DNA of 64,000 nt from Crossiella sp. S99.2. Lineage in GTDB: Bacteria; Actinomycetota; Actinomycetes; Mycobacteriales; Pseudonocardiaceae. Location of the stretch: the NCBI RefSeq assembly GCF_023094165.1, contig NZ_JALMDK010000002.1, forward strand, positions 261,541-325,540, read 5' to 3'. Below, in pieces: positions 7,238-15,046 of the stretch (the first letter of the stretch is position 1; each line of letters starts with the position of its first letter). The translations under genes and the position numbers were made by a program. A model generated the notes under the pieces. It saw only the letters and a list, made by a program, of their open reading frames with translations. It had not been told where the DNA came from and made no database searches.

Positions 7238-7375
7238 ACCACTGGGTGAGGCCTGCTTCTAGGGTTGCAGTTCGTCCCCCATCGACCCTGTTCGGAGTTG
7301 TCCCTACAACCTCGCGGCCTGCAACGCGAACCAGGCCGAACTCCGGCAGACCGGGCGTGGCCTGAGCAGTCGTCG

Positions 7376-7408
7376 TAGGTCAGGGGTTCGATTCCCCTAG
7401 ACGGCTCA
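7376..7408 (+). repeat. att-site copy 2: degenerate tRNA T-arm and acceptor end
   Basis: These 33 bases match att copy 1 (4588-4620) at 31 positions, covering the variable loop, T-arm and acceptor strand. The two differences turn the T-loop end ACT into ATT and the acceptor AGGCGGC into AGACGGC. The anticodon stem, the discriminator CCA and the 5' half are absent. It marks the right boundary of the older island segment, with ordinary chromosome beyond. Confidence 0.7.
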
Positions 7409-7417
7409 GCGAGCAGA

Positions 7418-7450
7418 AACCCCAGGTCATCCCGCATGACCTGGGGTTTC
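7418..7450. terminator. perfect terminator hairpin after att copy 2
   Basis: AAACCCCAGGTCAT (7418-7431) and its exact complement (7437-7450) form a 14-bp stem with a 5-base loop and A/T-rich flanks in both directions. It probably was the terminator of the tRNA gene or serves convergent transcripts. Confidence 0.8.
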
Positions 7451-7496
7451 TCGTGTTCCGGGCAGGTTCTGTCGGTGCTGTCGGGATGATGGCGGG

Positions 7497-7802
7497 GTGA
7501 CTTCAACGATCACCCGCTGCGAGCGATGTGACCTGCCGACCGGCCAGTGCCCGCACACCCGCCGCCGGGTCGTGGTCCGCGCTGAACCGGATCTCATCCT
7601 GGTCAGCCGGACCAACACCGCGCACCTGCCTGGGGCCTGTCACCACGACGCCCCGCCGGACTACCGGGGCTGGGGTGAGATCCGGGGGGTGCCGCGGGCG
7701 TGGGAGCGGTTGGGCAACGCCGAGCCGATCGCCGCGACGGGTGGGGACAATCCGTCGCGGGTGGCGGACAAGCGGTGCCGGCACTGTGCCAGTTCGTACT
7801 GA
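7497..7802 (+). CDS. small zinc-ribbon-like hypothetical protein
   Basis: A 101-residue protein with GTG start. The N-terminus carries CERCDLPTGQCPH and the C-terminus KRCRHCASS, with GACHH in the middle, so it has paired CxxC motifs suited to a zinc ribbon. It is the first gene after the island boundary and converges on the DinB gene, whose end is 10 bp away. The start lies close behind a long hairpin. No function can be assigned. Confidence 0.5.
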   Translation: MTSTITRCERCDLPTGQCPHTRRRVVVRAEPDLILVSRTNTAHLPGACHHDAPPDYRGWGEIRGVPRAWERLGNAEPIAATGGDNPSRVADKRCRHCASSY

Positions 7803-7811
7803 ACCGGCGGC

Positions 7812-8321
7812 TCAGCCCATCGACTTCTGGCCGTCCAGGGACTCGCGGATGATGTCGGCGTGACCCGCGTGCTGGGCGGTTTCGGCGATCAGGTTGGTCA
7901 GGACGCGGCGGGCGGTCCAGGAGCCCTTCTCGAACCACGGCTCCTCGGGGAGAGGGTGGGCGAGGTCGAGGCTGGGCAGGGTGGCGATCAGGTGGTCGGT
8001 GCGGGCGGCCACCTCGGTGTAGCGGTCCAGCAGGGCGGCCAGGGTTTCGCCCGGTTTGGGGGTGAAGGTGTCCGACCAGGTGCCACCGGCCTCCTCCTCC
8101 CAGTACATCCGGTAGCCGCCGTGTTCGATGAAGTTGGTCCAGCTCACCTCCGCGCCGGTGACGTGCTTGATCAGGCCGGCCAGGGTGAGTTCGCTGGCCG
8201 TGGTGCGCGTATTGGCCTGCTCGTCGGTGAGGCCCTGGGTGGTGTGGCGGAGGAAGTACCGGGCATGGGCGAACGCGGCCAGGAGGTCGGCGCGCTCGCC
8301 CGTCGGCTTGGTCTCGGTCAT
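7812..8321 (-). CDS. DinB family protein (copy 1)
   Basis: A 169-residue DinB/DUF664 four-helix protein. Metal-ligand histidines are visible in LAGLIKHVTGAE and in ETAQHAGHADIIRE, the pattern of mycothiol-dependent DinB enzymes in Actinobacteria, which act as thiol transferases, isomerases or detoxification enzymes in the cytoplasm. It lies 4 bp downstream of a close paralogue on the same strand and ends with the same GQKSMG tail, so the two arose by tandem duplication and are co-transcribed. The substrate is unknown. Confidence 0.85.
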   Translation of the reverse strand: MTETKPTGERADLLAAFAHARYFLRHTTQGLTDEQANTRTTASELTLAGLIKHVTGAEVSWTNFIEHGGYRMYWEEEAGGTWSDTFTPKPGETLAALLDRYTEVAARTDHLIATLPSLDLAHPLPEEPWFEKGSWTARRVLTNLIAETAQHAGHADIIRESLDGQKSMG

Positions 8322-8325
8322 CGGG

Positions 8326-8844
8326 TCAGCCCATCGACTTCTGGCCGTCGATGGTCTCGCGGATGATGTCCGCGTGACCCGCGTGTTGGGCCGTCTCGCC
8401 GATGATGTGCGCGAACACCCGGCGGGCGGACCAGGACTTGCCGGGCTCGAACCAGGGGGCCTCGGGGAGCTTGTGCGCGACGTCCAGGCTGGGCAGGGTG
8501 GCCAGCAGCTCGTCGGTGCGGGCGGCGACCTCGGCGTAGCGGTCCAGCAGGGTGGCCAGCGGCTCGGTGACGGTCCAGAGCGCGTGCCAGTCCGCCTCCT
8601 CGAAGTCCATCGCGGACGGGCCCTCGACGATGAACTTGGCCCAGGACGACTCGGTCTCAGCCACGTGCTTGATCAGCTTGGCGATGGTCAGCTCGCTCAC
8701 CGTGGAGTTCTGGTTGGCCTGCTCCTCGGTGAGGTTCTGTGCGGTGTTGCGGAGGAAGAAGCGGGCGTTGCCCAGTGCCTCCAGCAGGTCGGCGCGCTCG
8801 CCGGTCAGGGTGGCGTCGGTGCTGGTCAGTTCGGTGCTGGTCAT
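8326..8844 (-). CDS. DinB family protein (copy 2)
   Basis: A 172-residue paralogue of the downstream gene. It keeps the histidines of IAKLIKHVAETE and ETAQHAGHADIIRE, and the shared C-terminal tail IDGQKSMG, while the middle (residues about 70-110) diverges. The predicted fold is a DinB four-helix bundle with a divalent metal. It is the first gene of the two-gene operon, reading away from a divergent membrane-protein gene, so the 116-bp gap upstream should hold promoters for both directions. Confidence 0.85.
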   Translation of the reverse strand: MTSTELTSTDATLTGERADLLEALGNARFFLRNTAQNLTEEQANQNSTVSELTIAKLIKHVAETESSWAKFIVEGPSAMDFEEADWHALWTVTEPLATLLDRYAEVAARTDELLATLPSLDVAHKLPEAPWFEPGKSWSARRVFAHIIGETAQHAGHADIIRETIDGQKSMG

Positions 8845-8960
8845 CGGTTTTGCCTTCCTCGGTGGGCTGCTGGGGACTACGTTATGAGGCGTATAGGTCA
8901 GCTACGGTCCTATTTCCGAACCGGATTCTGGGAAATTTTCGGGAGGGGGTAGCCGAGGGT

Positions 8961-9410
8961 ATGAGCACCGTGGAACGAACTGAAGGGATCGGCCGCCGGC
9001 TGCTGGTCTCGGCGGCGGCCGGACTGGCGCCCGGCCTGGTGTTGCTGCTGGTGGAACTGCTGCTCACCCAGCAGATCATCTGCACCAACCAGGGCTTCGG
9101 CTGCCTCGGCGCCTGGCTGCTGGCCTTCCCGCTGGGACTGGCCCTCGGGGTGGGGCTGGCCTGGCTGGTACTGCACCGCGCCCGGGTGGAGCAGGGCTGG
9201 CGGATCGCGATCCTCGGGCCGGTGGCGGCCTGGGCCATAGTCCGGTTCCTGGCCGGGCTGCCGCTGCCGCAGTCGGCGTTGTTCCTGCTCTACGGGATGC
9301 TCGGCTACCTGGTCGCCGGGTTCGTCACCGCGCCGAGGGTGGCCTGGCCGTGGCGGGCCGGAGTCGGGCTGCTGCTGCTCGCGGCGGCGGTGCTGCCCAG
9401 CCTCGGCTGA
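8961..9410 (+). CDS. four-helix membrane protein of unknown function
   Basis: A 149-residue polytopic membrane protein with four hydrophobic segments at about residues 13-35, 46-66, 78-93 and 101-146 (the last region may hold two). A pair of cysteines (IICTNQGFGCLG) lies in the first loop, probably outside the membrane, and may form a disulfide. ATG follows GGGAGGGGG, a strong ribosome-binding site. It is divergent from the DinB pair. No family is recognised. Confidence 0.65.
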   Translation: MSTVERTEGIGRRLLVSAAAGLAPGLVLLLVELLLTQQIICTNQGFGCLGAWLLAFPLGLALGVGLAWLVLHRARVEQGWRIAILGPVAAWAIVRFLAGLPLPQSALFLLYGMLGYLVAGFVTAPRVAWPWRAGVGLLLLAAAVLPSLG

Positions 9411-9414
9411 GGAC

Positions 9415-9813
9415 TCAGGGCAGCAGACGGAAGTGCATGCAGACCACCTGGGTGTCCTCCTCGACACGCGCGCCGTTGTCGGTGAAGAACTTGGTGTGCA
9501 CCTCCCGCCAGTGCTCGACCGAGCGGAAGCCCTCGCCCTCGGCCTGGGCGAACGCCCAGTCCACCGCGGCGAAGGGCACCACCTCGACCTTGGTCACCTC
9601 GACCGTGCCGATCCGCTGCTCCTGGCTGTCCACCAGCGCCAGCAGTTCGCCGACGTGTTCCAGCGGCTCGCCCTCGGCCTGGTAGTCGGCGCCGAGCAGG
9701 CCGGCGGTGGCCTGTTTGTGCCCGCCCAGCACGCGTTCGTTGAGCCAGTCGCGGGTCTCGCCGGGGTTGTCGAGGCCCAGCACCCGCAGGCCGTCCAACC
9801 GTGCCCAGGCCAT
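9415..9813 (-). CDS. ASCH domain protein
   Basis: A 132-residue ASCH-superfamily protein (PUA-like beta barrel). The recognisable pieces are KQATAGLLGADYQAEGE, the strand-rich centre GTVEVTKVEVVPFAAVDW and FAQAEGEGFRSVEHWREVH. ASCH proteins bind nucleic acids or modified nucleosides; some are nucleases or act on N4-acetylcytidine. Its start lies 2 bp after the stop of the CNNM/CBS gene, so the two are translationally linked. Its substrate here is unknown. Confidence 0.8.
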   Translation of the reverse strand: MAWARLDGLRVLGLDNPGETRDWLNERVLGGHKQATAGLLGADYQAEGEPLEHVGELLALVDSQEQRIGTVEVTKVEVVPFAAVDWAFAQAEGEGFRSVEHWREVHTKFFTDNGARVEEDTQVVCMHFRLLP

Positions 9814-9814
9814 C

Positions 9815-11098
9815 TCAGTCCTCCGCTCGCTTCGCCTTGGGCCGCAGGCGGATCTCGGTGATCGCGTGCCGGTCCACCGCGGTGATCTCCAGCGTCCACT
9901 CGGCCAGTTCCACCCGGTCGCCCGGCTGGTCCGGGATGCGCCGCAACGCGATCAGGGCCAGGCCGGCGATCGTGGTGTAGTCGCCCTCGGGCGCGTCGCT
10001 CAGTTCCACGCCCAGGTCGATGAGGTCGTGCACCGGGAAGGTGCCGGGCAGCAGCAGGGCGCCGTCCGGTTCGGTCCGCACGGCCATGATGTCCCGGTCG
10101 GTCTCGTCGTAGATCTCACCGACGATCTCCTCCAGCAGGTCCTCCAGGGTCACGATGCCGTCCACCGCGCCGCGTTCGTCGACCACCAGGGCGAACTGCT
10201 GGTGGGTGGCCTTGAACTGGCGCAGGGCGTCGGAGACGCGCAGGGTGTCCGGGAAGATCGTGGCCGCGCGGGTCACCTCCAACACGGTGGTGCTGTCATC
10301 GAGCAGCTCGCGCAGGTGCACCACGCCCGCCACGTCGTCCAGGTGCCCGGAACGCACCACCGGCGCGCGCGAGTGCCCGGAGTCGGCCAGCATCCGGCGG
10401 GCCTCCTGCACGGTGGCGTCGGCCGGGACCACGAAGACGTTGCGCCGCGGCACCAGCACGTGCCGGAGCAGCCGCTCGTGGATCTCCAGCGCACCGGTGA
10501 TGATCATCCGCTGCTCGGCGTTGAGCCCGCGGTGCCCGGCCACCAGGTCGCGCAGTTCCTCCGGGCTGAGCTGCTCGGACCCGGCTTCCGGGTTGCCGCC
10601 GAACAGGCGCACCACCACGTTGGTGGACCGGCTCAGCGCCCAGATCGCCGGGCGGGCGATGGTCGCGATCAGGTCCAGCGGACGGGCCACCAGCATTGCC
10701 CACCGGTGCGCGTACTGCATGGCCAGCCGCTTGGGCGCCAGCTCGCCGAAGACCAGGGTGAAGAAGGTCAGCACCAGCGTCACCAGCGCCACCGCCAGCG
10801 GACCGGCCGCCTCCCCGGCGAAGCTCAGCGCCGGGACCAGCGGCTGGGCCAGGGTCACCGCGGCGGTGGCCGAGGCGAGCGCGCCGGAGAGGGTGATCGC
10901 CAACTGGATCGCGGCCAGGAACCGGTTCGGGTCCCTGGTGAGCCGGATCAGCACCCGCGCGGTGCGGCCGCCGCGACGTTCGAGCTGCCGCAACTGCCCT
11001 TCCCGCAAGGAGATCAGCGCGATCTCACTGCCCGCGAACAACGCGTTGACCAGGATCAGGAACGCGACGAGCGCGAGGTTCAGCCAGTAACCGTCCAT
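9815..11098 (-). CDS. CNNM/CBS-domain membrane protein (CorC/HlyC family)
   Basis: A 427-residue protein with an N-terminal CNNM transmembrane domain (about 1-190; NALFAGSEIALISLREGQ is the typical first helix end), a tandem CBS pair (about 205-330, with GHSRAPVVRSGHLDDVAGVV and VVDERGAVDGIVTLEDLLEE) and a C-terminal CorC_HlyC domain (about 345-425). Family members are linked to magnesium or cobalt efflux. The ATG start at MDGYWLNL was chosen because the upstream in-frame region belongs to the preceding MFS gene, whose 3' end it overlaps by 74 nt. Confidence 0.9.
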   Translation of the reverse strand: MDGYWLNLALVAFLILVNALFAGSEIALISLREGQLRQLERRGGRTARVLIRLTRDPNRFLAAIQLAITLSGALASATAAVTLAQPLVPALSFAGEAAGPLAVALVTLVLTFFTLVFGELAPKRLAMQYAHRWAMLVARPLDLIATIARPAIWALSRSTNVVVRLFGGNPEAGSEQLSPEELRDLVAGHRGLNAEQRMIITGALEIHERLLRHVLVPRRNVFVVPADATVQEARRMLADSGHSRAPVVRSGHLDDVAGVVHLRELLDDSTTVLEVTRAATIFPDTLRVSDALRQFKATHQQFALVVDERGAVDGIVTLEDLLEEIVGEIYDETDRDIMAVRTEPDGALLLPGTFPVHDLIDLGVELSDAPEGDYTTIAGLALIALRRIPDQPGDRVELAEWTLEITAVDRHAITEIRLRPKAKRAED

Positions 11099-12281
11099 GG
11101 TGGCGACCACAGTAGTGCCGCCGCACCGGCGGCCAGGCGCGCACCGCGAACAACACACCCAGCGCGGCCAGACCACCGAGCACGGCGAAGGTCAACGGCC
11201 CTGGCCCGAGCAGCCCGGCGATCAGGTAGGTCACCAGCCAGGCCGCGTGCGAGAGGGTGAACTGGGCGGCGAACAGCCCGGCCCACCCATCCGGCGACCC
11301 GGACCGCCGCACCAGCCGTCCCACCGGCGTCTGCACCACCGCCCCGGCCGCGCCGAGCACCGCCCACAGCACCAGCAACGCGGTCAGCCCCGGCGCGAGC
11401 GCGAACCACAGCGTGCCCAGCCCGAGCGTCCCGGCCAGCACCGAACCGCCGCCCAGCAGCACCGCCCGGTCGGACAGCGCGCGCAGCGCCCGCGGCAGCA
11501 CCAGCGCGGCCAGCACCGACCCGGCCCCGTAACACCCCAGCGCCACCGCGACCGCCACCGCCGTGCCGCCGAAACGGTCCCGTACCAGCACCACGGTGTT
11601 CACCAGCACCAGCGCGCCACCGGCCGCGGTGGCCAGGTTCAGCCCCAGCAACGCCCGAAGTGCCGGTGTGCCAAGGAAAGTGCGGAACCCGCCGGTCCGG
11701 CCGCGGCGGATCTCCTTGCGTGGCAACACACTCCCGGCCACCAACAGCGCCGAGGCCAGGAATCCCAGCGCGGTCCCGAAGAACAACTCGACCGGCGTGA
11801 GCACCAGCAGCAACCCGGCCGCCAGCACCGGCGACAGCAGCGCCTCCAACTCAAAAGCCAAGCGGGACAACGACAACGCCTGCGTGTAGTCCCGCTCCTC
11901 GGTGAGCACCGCGGGCACGGTGGCCTGGTAGGTCGGCGTGAACGCGGCCGCCGCCACCTGCAACAGCACCACCAGCGCGTAGACCTGCCACAGCGCGTCC
12001 ACCAGCGGCAGCACCCCGGCCACCACCGCGCGCAACCCATCCATCGACACCAGGAACGCCCGGGTGGGCACCCGCGCCGCCACCGCGGTCACCACCGGCG
12101 CGACCAGCACGTACGCCGTCATCTTGATCGCCAGCAACACCCCGAGCACGGTGCCCGCCTCGGCCCCGGCCAGCCGGTAGGCCAGCAGGCCGAGTGCCAC
12201 CGTGGCCAGCCCGGTGCCCAGCAACGCCAGCACCTGTGCGGCGAACAACCGGCGGAAGACCGGGTTCGCCAGTGCGCTCAT
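11025..12281 (-). CDS. MFS transporter
   Basis: A 418-residue major facilitator protein with about 12 transmembrane segments, starting at MSALANPVFRRLFAAQ, a typical N-terminus of the MFS_3/EntS-like group. TYQATVPAVL and the D-Y-T motif after TM4 are conserved features. Substrate is unknown. Its last 24 codons lie inside the start region of the downstream CNNM gene (74-nt overlap, different frame); the resulting hydrophilic Arg-rich tail (RRHYCGRHHGRL) is probably a read-through extension of an older, shorter C-terminus. Confidence 0.85.
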   Translation of the reverse strand: MSALANPVFRRLFAAQVLALLGTGLATVALGLLAYRLAGAEAGTVLGVLLAIKMTAYVLVAPVVTAVAARVPTRAFLVSMDGLRAVVAGVLPLVDALWQVYALVVLLQVAAAAFTPTYQATVPAVLTEERDYTQALSLSRLAFELEALLSPVLAAGLLLVLTPVELFFGTALGFLASALLVAGSVLPRKEIRRGRTGGFRTFLGTPALRALLGLNLATAAGGALVLVNTVVLVRDRFGGTAVAVAVALGCYGAGSVLAALVLPRALRALSDRAVLLGGGSVLAGTLGLGTLWFALAPGLTALLVLWAVLGAAGAVVQTPVGRLVRRSGSPDGWAGLFAAQFTLSHAAWLVTYLIAGLLGPGPLTFAVLGGLAALGVLFAVRAWPPVRRHYCGRHHGRLLAEPRARRVPDPGQRVVRGQ

Positions 12282-12479
12282 GGCGGCACCGTAAGCGCGC
12301 ACCACACGCTGCGACAACGGCGCAACAGCCGCACCCTGGCAACAGCGAAACCCTGGCAGACCTGCCCGGCAGAGTGCTCGCCGGCGGGGCCGCGCTGGTG
12401 TTCGCGGTGCGTCGCCGCCGGGTCACCGGCTGAGGTGCTGCTCGCCTCCGGGTTCCCGACCGGCCCGGAGGCGAGCACT

Positions 12480-12968
12480 ATGCGGGGTATGCACCCGGAA
12501 GCCGACGAGCACGCGCTGGCGCGTGGTCAGGCCGTCGCGCTGCTGCTCGCGTTGCGGGCGCACGAGCTGGACCGGACCCGGCAGGTGCTGGCGGAGAACG
12601 CGCGGGCCGGCCGGGGCAGGCTGGTCGAGCTGCTCTACGTGCTGGTGCGCGGGGTGGCCGCGATGCTGCACGAGGTGGGCTGGGACATCGCAGGCTCGCT
12701 GGCGGTGCGGCTGGAGTCGAGGCCGGACCTGGTGCCGGTGGACGCCGAGGTGGAACAGGCGCGGGCGCTGGTGCTGCGGGCCGTGCAGCTGGAGGCGGAC
12801 GGGGACGCGGCCGGGGCCGAGCGGATCGTCGGGCAGGTGGTGGACGCCGAACCGAGCGTGGTCCTGGTGTGGGGACTGGTCACCGCGGCCGAACTCATCG
12901 AGCAGTTGCTGGTGGTCTGCCGGGACCGCGGCGTGCCGGTGCCGGCCTGGCTGGAACCGGCCGGATAA
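12480..12968 (+). CDS. hypothetical helical protein
   Basis: A 159- to 162-residue soluble protein; two ATGs (12480 and 12489) are possible. It is predicted all-helical with Leu/Arg/Glu-rich segments (VALLLALRAHELDRTRQVL, AVQLEADGDAAGAERIVGQ) and no cysteine clusters. Many such short helical proteins of actinobacteria carry no annotation. It is divergent from the MFS gene across a 198-bp gap and followed by the long leader of the cold-shock gene. Confidence 0.55.
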   Translation: MRGMHPEADEHALARGQAVALLLALRAHELDRTRQVLAENARAGRGRLVELLYVLVRGVAAMLHEVGWDIAGSLAVRLESRPDLVPVDAEVEQARALVLRAVQLEADGDAAGAERIVGQVVDAEPSVVLVWGLVTAAELIEQLLVVCRDRGVPVPAWLEPAG

Positions 12969-13145
12969 CTGTGCGTAAGGCATTCTATTGCGCAAGATTC
13001 ACCTGGACAGGCTATGTACTTCGGTACGCTCCGCTGTCCATAACGCACCCGTAGTGTTCTGGATCACTCTCGTTATGTGGATCTCTCCTCGGCAGAGCGG
13101 TTCTGCGCTACGCTTTGCTAGTCGTAGTCAGCTTTGCCTTAAGCG

Positions 13146-13175
13146 CCCGTGGGCTTATGACCACGGGTTTTGTTG
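13146..13175 (+). promoter_or_regulatory. hairpin plus T-run in the cold-shock gene leader
   Basis: CCCGTGG (13146-13152) pairs with CCACGGG (13161-13167) and is followed by TTTTGTTGT, the form of an intrinsic terminator. It lies 89 bp before the cspA start, inside a 295-bp non-coding stretch (12969-13263). It could end a small upstream transcript or act as an attenuator in a long cspA 5' UTR; cold-shock mRNAs typically have structured leaders. Confidence 0.5.
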
Positions 13176-13263
13176 TATGCCGAACCCTTCGGGGAAAGGG
13201 TGGATCTTGACTGCGGCCACGCCTCCAACCTGGGCGTGAGATCGGCCCTGCAAGGAGAGAAAA

Positions 13264-13467
13264 ATGGCTTCTGGCACTGTGAAATGGTTCAACAGCGAGA
13301 AGGGCTTCGGCTTCATCGCGCAGGACGACGGCGGACCGGACGTGTTCGTGCACTACTCGGCGATCGTCGCCAAGGGCTACCGCTCGCTGGAGGAGAACCA
13401 GCGGGTGGAGTTCGAGATCACCCAGGGTCCGAAGGGCCCGCAGGCCGACCAGGTCCACACAGTCTGA
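13264..13467 (+). CDS. cspA: cold-shock protein CspA
   Basis: A 67-residue single cold-shock domain, the normal length. It has both RNA-binding motifs: RNP1-like KGFGFI and RNP2-like VFVHYSAI, within [19 protein letters not shown]. It binds single-stranded RNA and DNA and acts as an RNA chaperone. ATG follows AAGGAG at ideal spacing. The gene stands alone, with a long leader containing a terminator-like hairpin upstream and a strong terminator 33 bp downstream. Confidence 0.95.
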   Translation: MASGTVKWFNSEKGFGFIAQDDGGPDVFVHYSAIVAKGYRSLEENQRVEFEITQGPKGPQADQVHTV

Positions 13468-13500
13468 GCTTTGTGGTTCTGATCTTCCTTTAGTCACACC

Positions 13501-13538
13501 CACGAATGGCCCGCACCACTCGGTGCGGGCCATTCGTG
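13501..13538. terminator. terminator after cspA
   Basis: CACGAATGGCCCGCACC and its exact complement form a 17-bp stem around a 4-base loop, one of the strongest hairpins in the window. It ends the cspA transcript. Confidence 0.85.
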
Positions 13539-13674
13539 TCTGCGTCAACTACCGCCTGTATTGATTCCGTGCGCAAGATCACCCACGCGGACCCTTGCGG
13601 TTAACCGTTTACCTGCGCTAAGTGCACCCATTTGGGTGATTACGCAGCGGAGCTTCGAAGCGAAGACTCCCCGC

Positions 13675-14070
13675 ATGCGTGCTGACCTCGAAGAACATCT
13701 AACGGCCGTACCGCGGCGACTCCGTCTGCGGCATGGCGAGGCCACCCACTTGCTCGACGGACTACTCGGACCGGGGGAACGGGTCCGCGCGGCGGTGGCC
13801 GGGATGCTCGCCGGGGTCGGGCCGGTGCTGGTCGTCGCGACCAACCGCCGGGTGCTGGCGGCCGGTCGCGACGGGTGGAACCTCTCGGTGCTCTACTCGC
13901 AGATCTCCAGCGTCGACTCGGGTGGCTGGCTCGGGCACACCGTGGTCATCCAGTCCGCGGGGACCGTCTACGCGGTGCGTTCCAGCCGGGCCACCCAGCT
14001 CTTCACCGCCACCGTGCAGGCGGGCATTCCCTCCGGCGCGCCCACCGCGCGGCTGGCCACGGCCATCTAG
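13675..14070 (+). CDS. PH-like domain protein
   Basis: A 131-residue protein starting MRADLEEHLTAVPRRLRLRHGE. The C-terminal two thirds follow a bacterial PH (YokE/bPH) pattern: VLVVATNRRVLAAGRDGWNL, LYSQISSVDSGG, and a final strand with a Phe-rich turn. Such domains occur in small actinobacterial proteins of unknown role. Upstream, 13629-13642 is a near-perfect palindrome (CACCCATTTGGGTG) and 13652-13661 is GCTTCGAAGC, either of which may be an operator. Confidence 0.65.
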   Translation: MRADLEEHLTAVPRRLRLRHGEATHLLDGLLGPGERVRAAVAGMLAGVGPVLVVATNRRVLAAGRDGWNLSVLYSQISSVDSGGWLGHTVVIQSAGTVYAVRSSRATQLFTATVQAGIPSGAPTARLATAI

Positions 14071-14099
14071 GCACTGCCTTCGCCGATGGCAGTCACCGG

Positions 14100-14933
14100 C
14101 TAGGCGGGCAGCTCCCCGATCACATGCGGCACCAGTCCGGCCAGGCGGCGGATCGAATCGGTGTCCAGCGCGATCGGCTCGCTCTGCCCGGCCAGCCGGT
14201 GGTTGCCGTGGAAGGTCACGTCCTCCTCACCCTGCAGGGCGACCAGCACGCAGCCGGGCACGTACAGCCACTGTGATCCGGTCGCTTCGTGCCGGATCAT
14301 CCGCGGGCCGCCCATGGGCCATCGACGCAGCTCGTCGACTGCTTGCTCTAATCGGATCAGCCGGTCCCGGTCGGACTGCTGGAACTGGTCCCCGTTGATC
14401 CACTGCGCGACTCCCGCCCGGAAGCCGTCCATATCGCCGGGCCAGCCGGCCGGGTCGATCTTGCGGGTGGGCGCCCACTCCTTGTGCGCGATCGCCCGGT
14501 CGACGGCCAGGCGCAGGTGGCGGAGCAGCACGGCGACCCCTCGCGGGTAGACGTCGAGCTGCGCCTGCGTCCAGTCGCCGCGTCCGGTGGACTCGGCCTC
14601 GATGCCGATGATGTGGTTGTTGCCGTTGTCCCGGCCGCACCACGCGACGTAGCCCGCGCCCGCGTGGTAGGCGAGCCCGGCCGCGATGACGTACCAGGTG
14701 CCGTCCCGGGCCAGGCCCAGGTTGGACAGCGGGCCGGCCAGTCCTGGCCGCCCGTTGACGACCACGTCCAGCGACGGGAAGTTCCCGATCGCCGGTCCGG
14801 CCGTGTGGTGCATCATCACGCCACGGATGTCCGAGACGTTGCCGTGGCCGCGGTCCTGCCAGCCGGCCACCTCCTGCACGGAAAGCCCGGCCTGCCGGAG
14901 CACGGTGGCCATCCAGGTGAGTGCGTGAGCCAT
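14100..14933 (-). CDS. N-acetylmuramoyl-L-alanine amidase (Amidase_2)
   Basis: A 277-residue protein. The catalytic domain (about 35-175) has the zinc ligands and active residues of the Amidase_2/PGRP fold: MMHHTAG, YHAGAG, and IAHKEW followed by RKIDP. It cleaves the bond between muramic acid and the stem peptide. The C-terminal region (about 180-277) is less conserved. There is no clear signal peptide when started at MAHALTWMATVLRQ, which is common for phage-type endolysins, so this may be a domesticated lysin. Confidence 0.85.
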   Translation of the reverse strand: MAHALTWMATVLRQAGLSVQEVAGWQDRGHGNVSDIRGVMMHHTAGPAIGNFPSLDVVVNGRPGLAGPLSNLGLARDGTWYVIAAGLAYHAGAGYVAWCGRDNGNNHIIGIEAESTGRGDWTQAQLDVYPRGVAVLLRHLRLAVDRAIAHKEWAPTRKIDPAGWPGDMDGFRAGVAQWINGDQFQQSDRDRLIRLEQAVDELRRWPMGGPRMIRHEATGSQWLYVPGCVLVALQGEEDVTFHGNHRLAGQSEPIALDTDSIRRLAGLVPHVIGELPA

Positions 14934-15046
14934 GGTGATCACCCCAAGCTCAACAAGAGTTGATAACAGAGAGTTACTAAATGGATGCGCTCGGTTATCT
15001 CTAGGGTGTGGTGAAAAAAGCACCTGGTCTAGCGCCAAGTGGGTGA

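Noticed and set aside
9707..11260. 517-codon plus-strand frame over the ASCH and CNNM genes
   Set aside because: It is His/Gln/Arg-rich antisense sequence with no recognisable domain. The opposite strand has clear CNNM and CBS domains.
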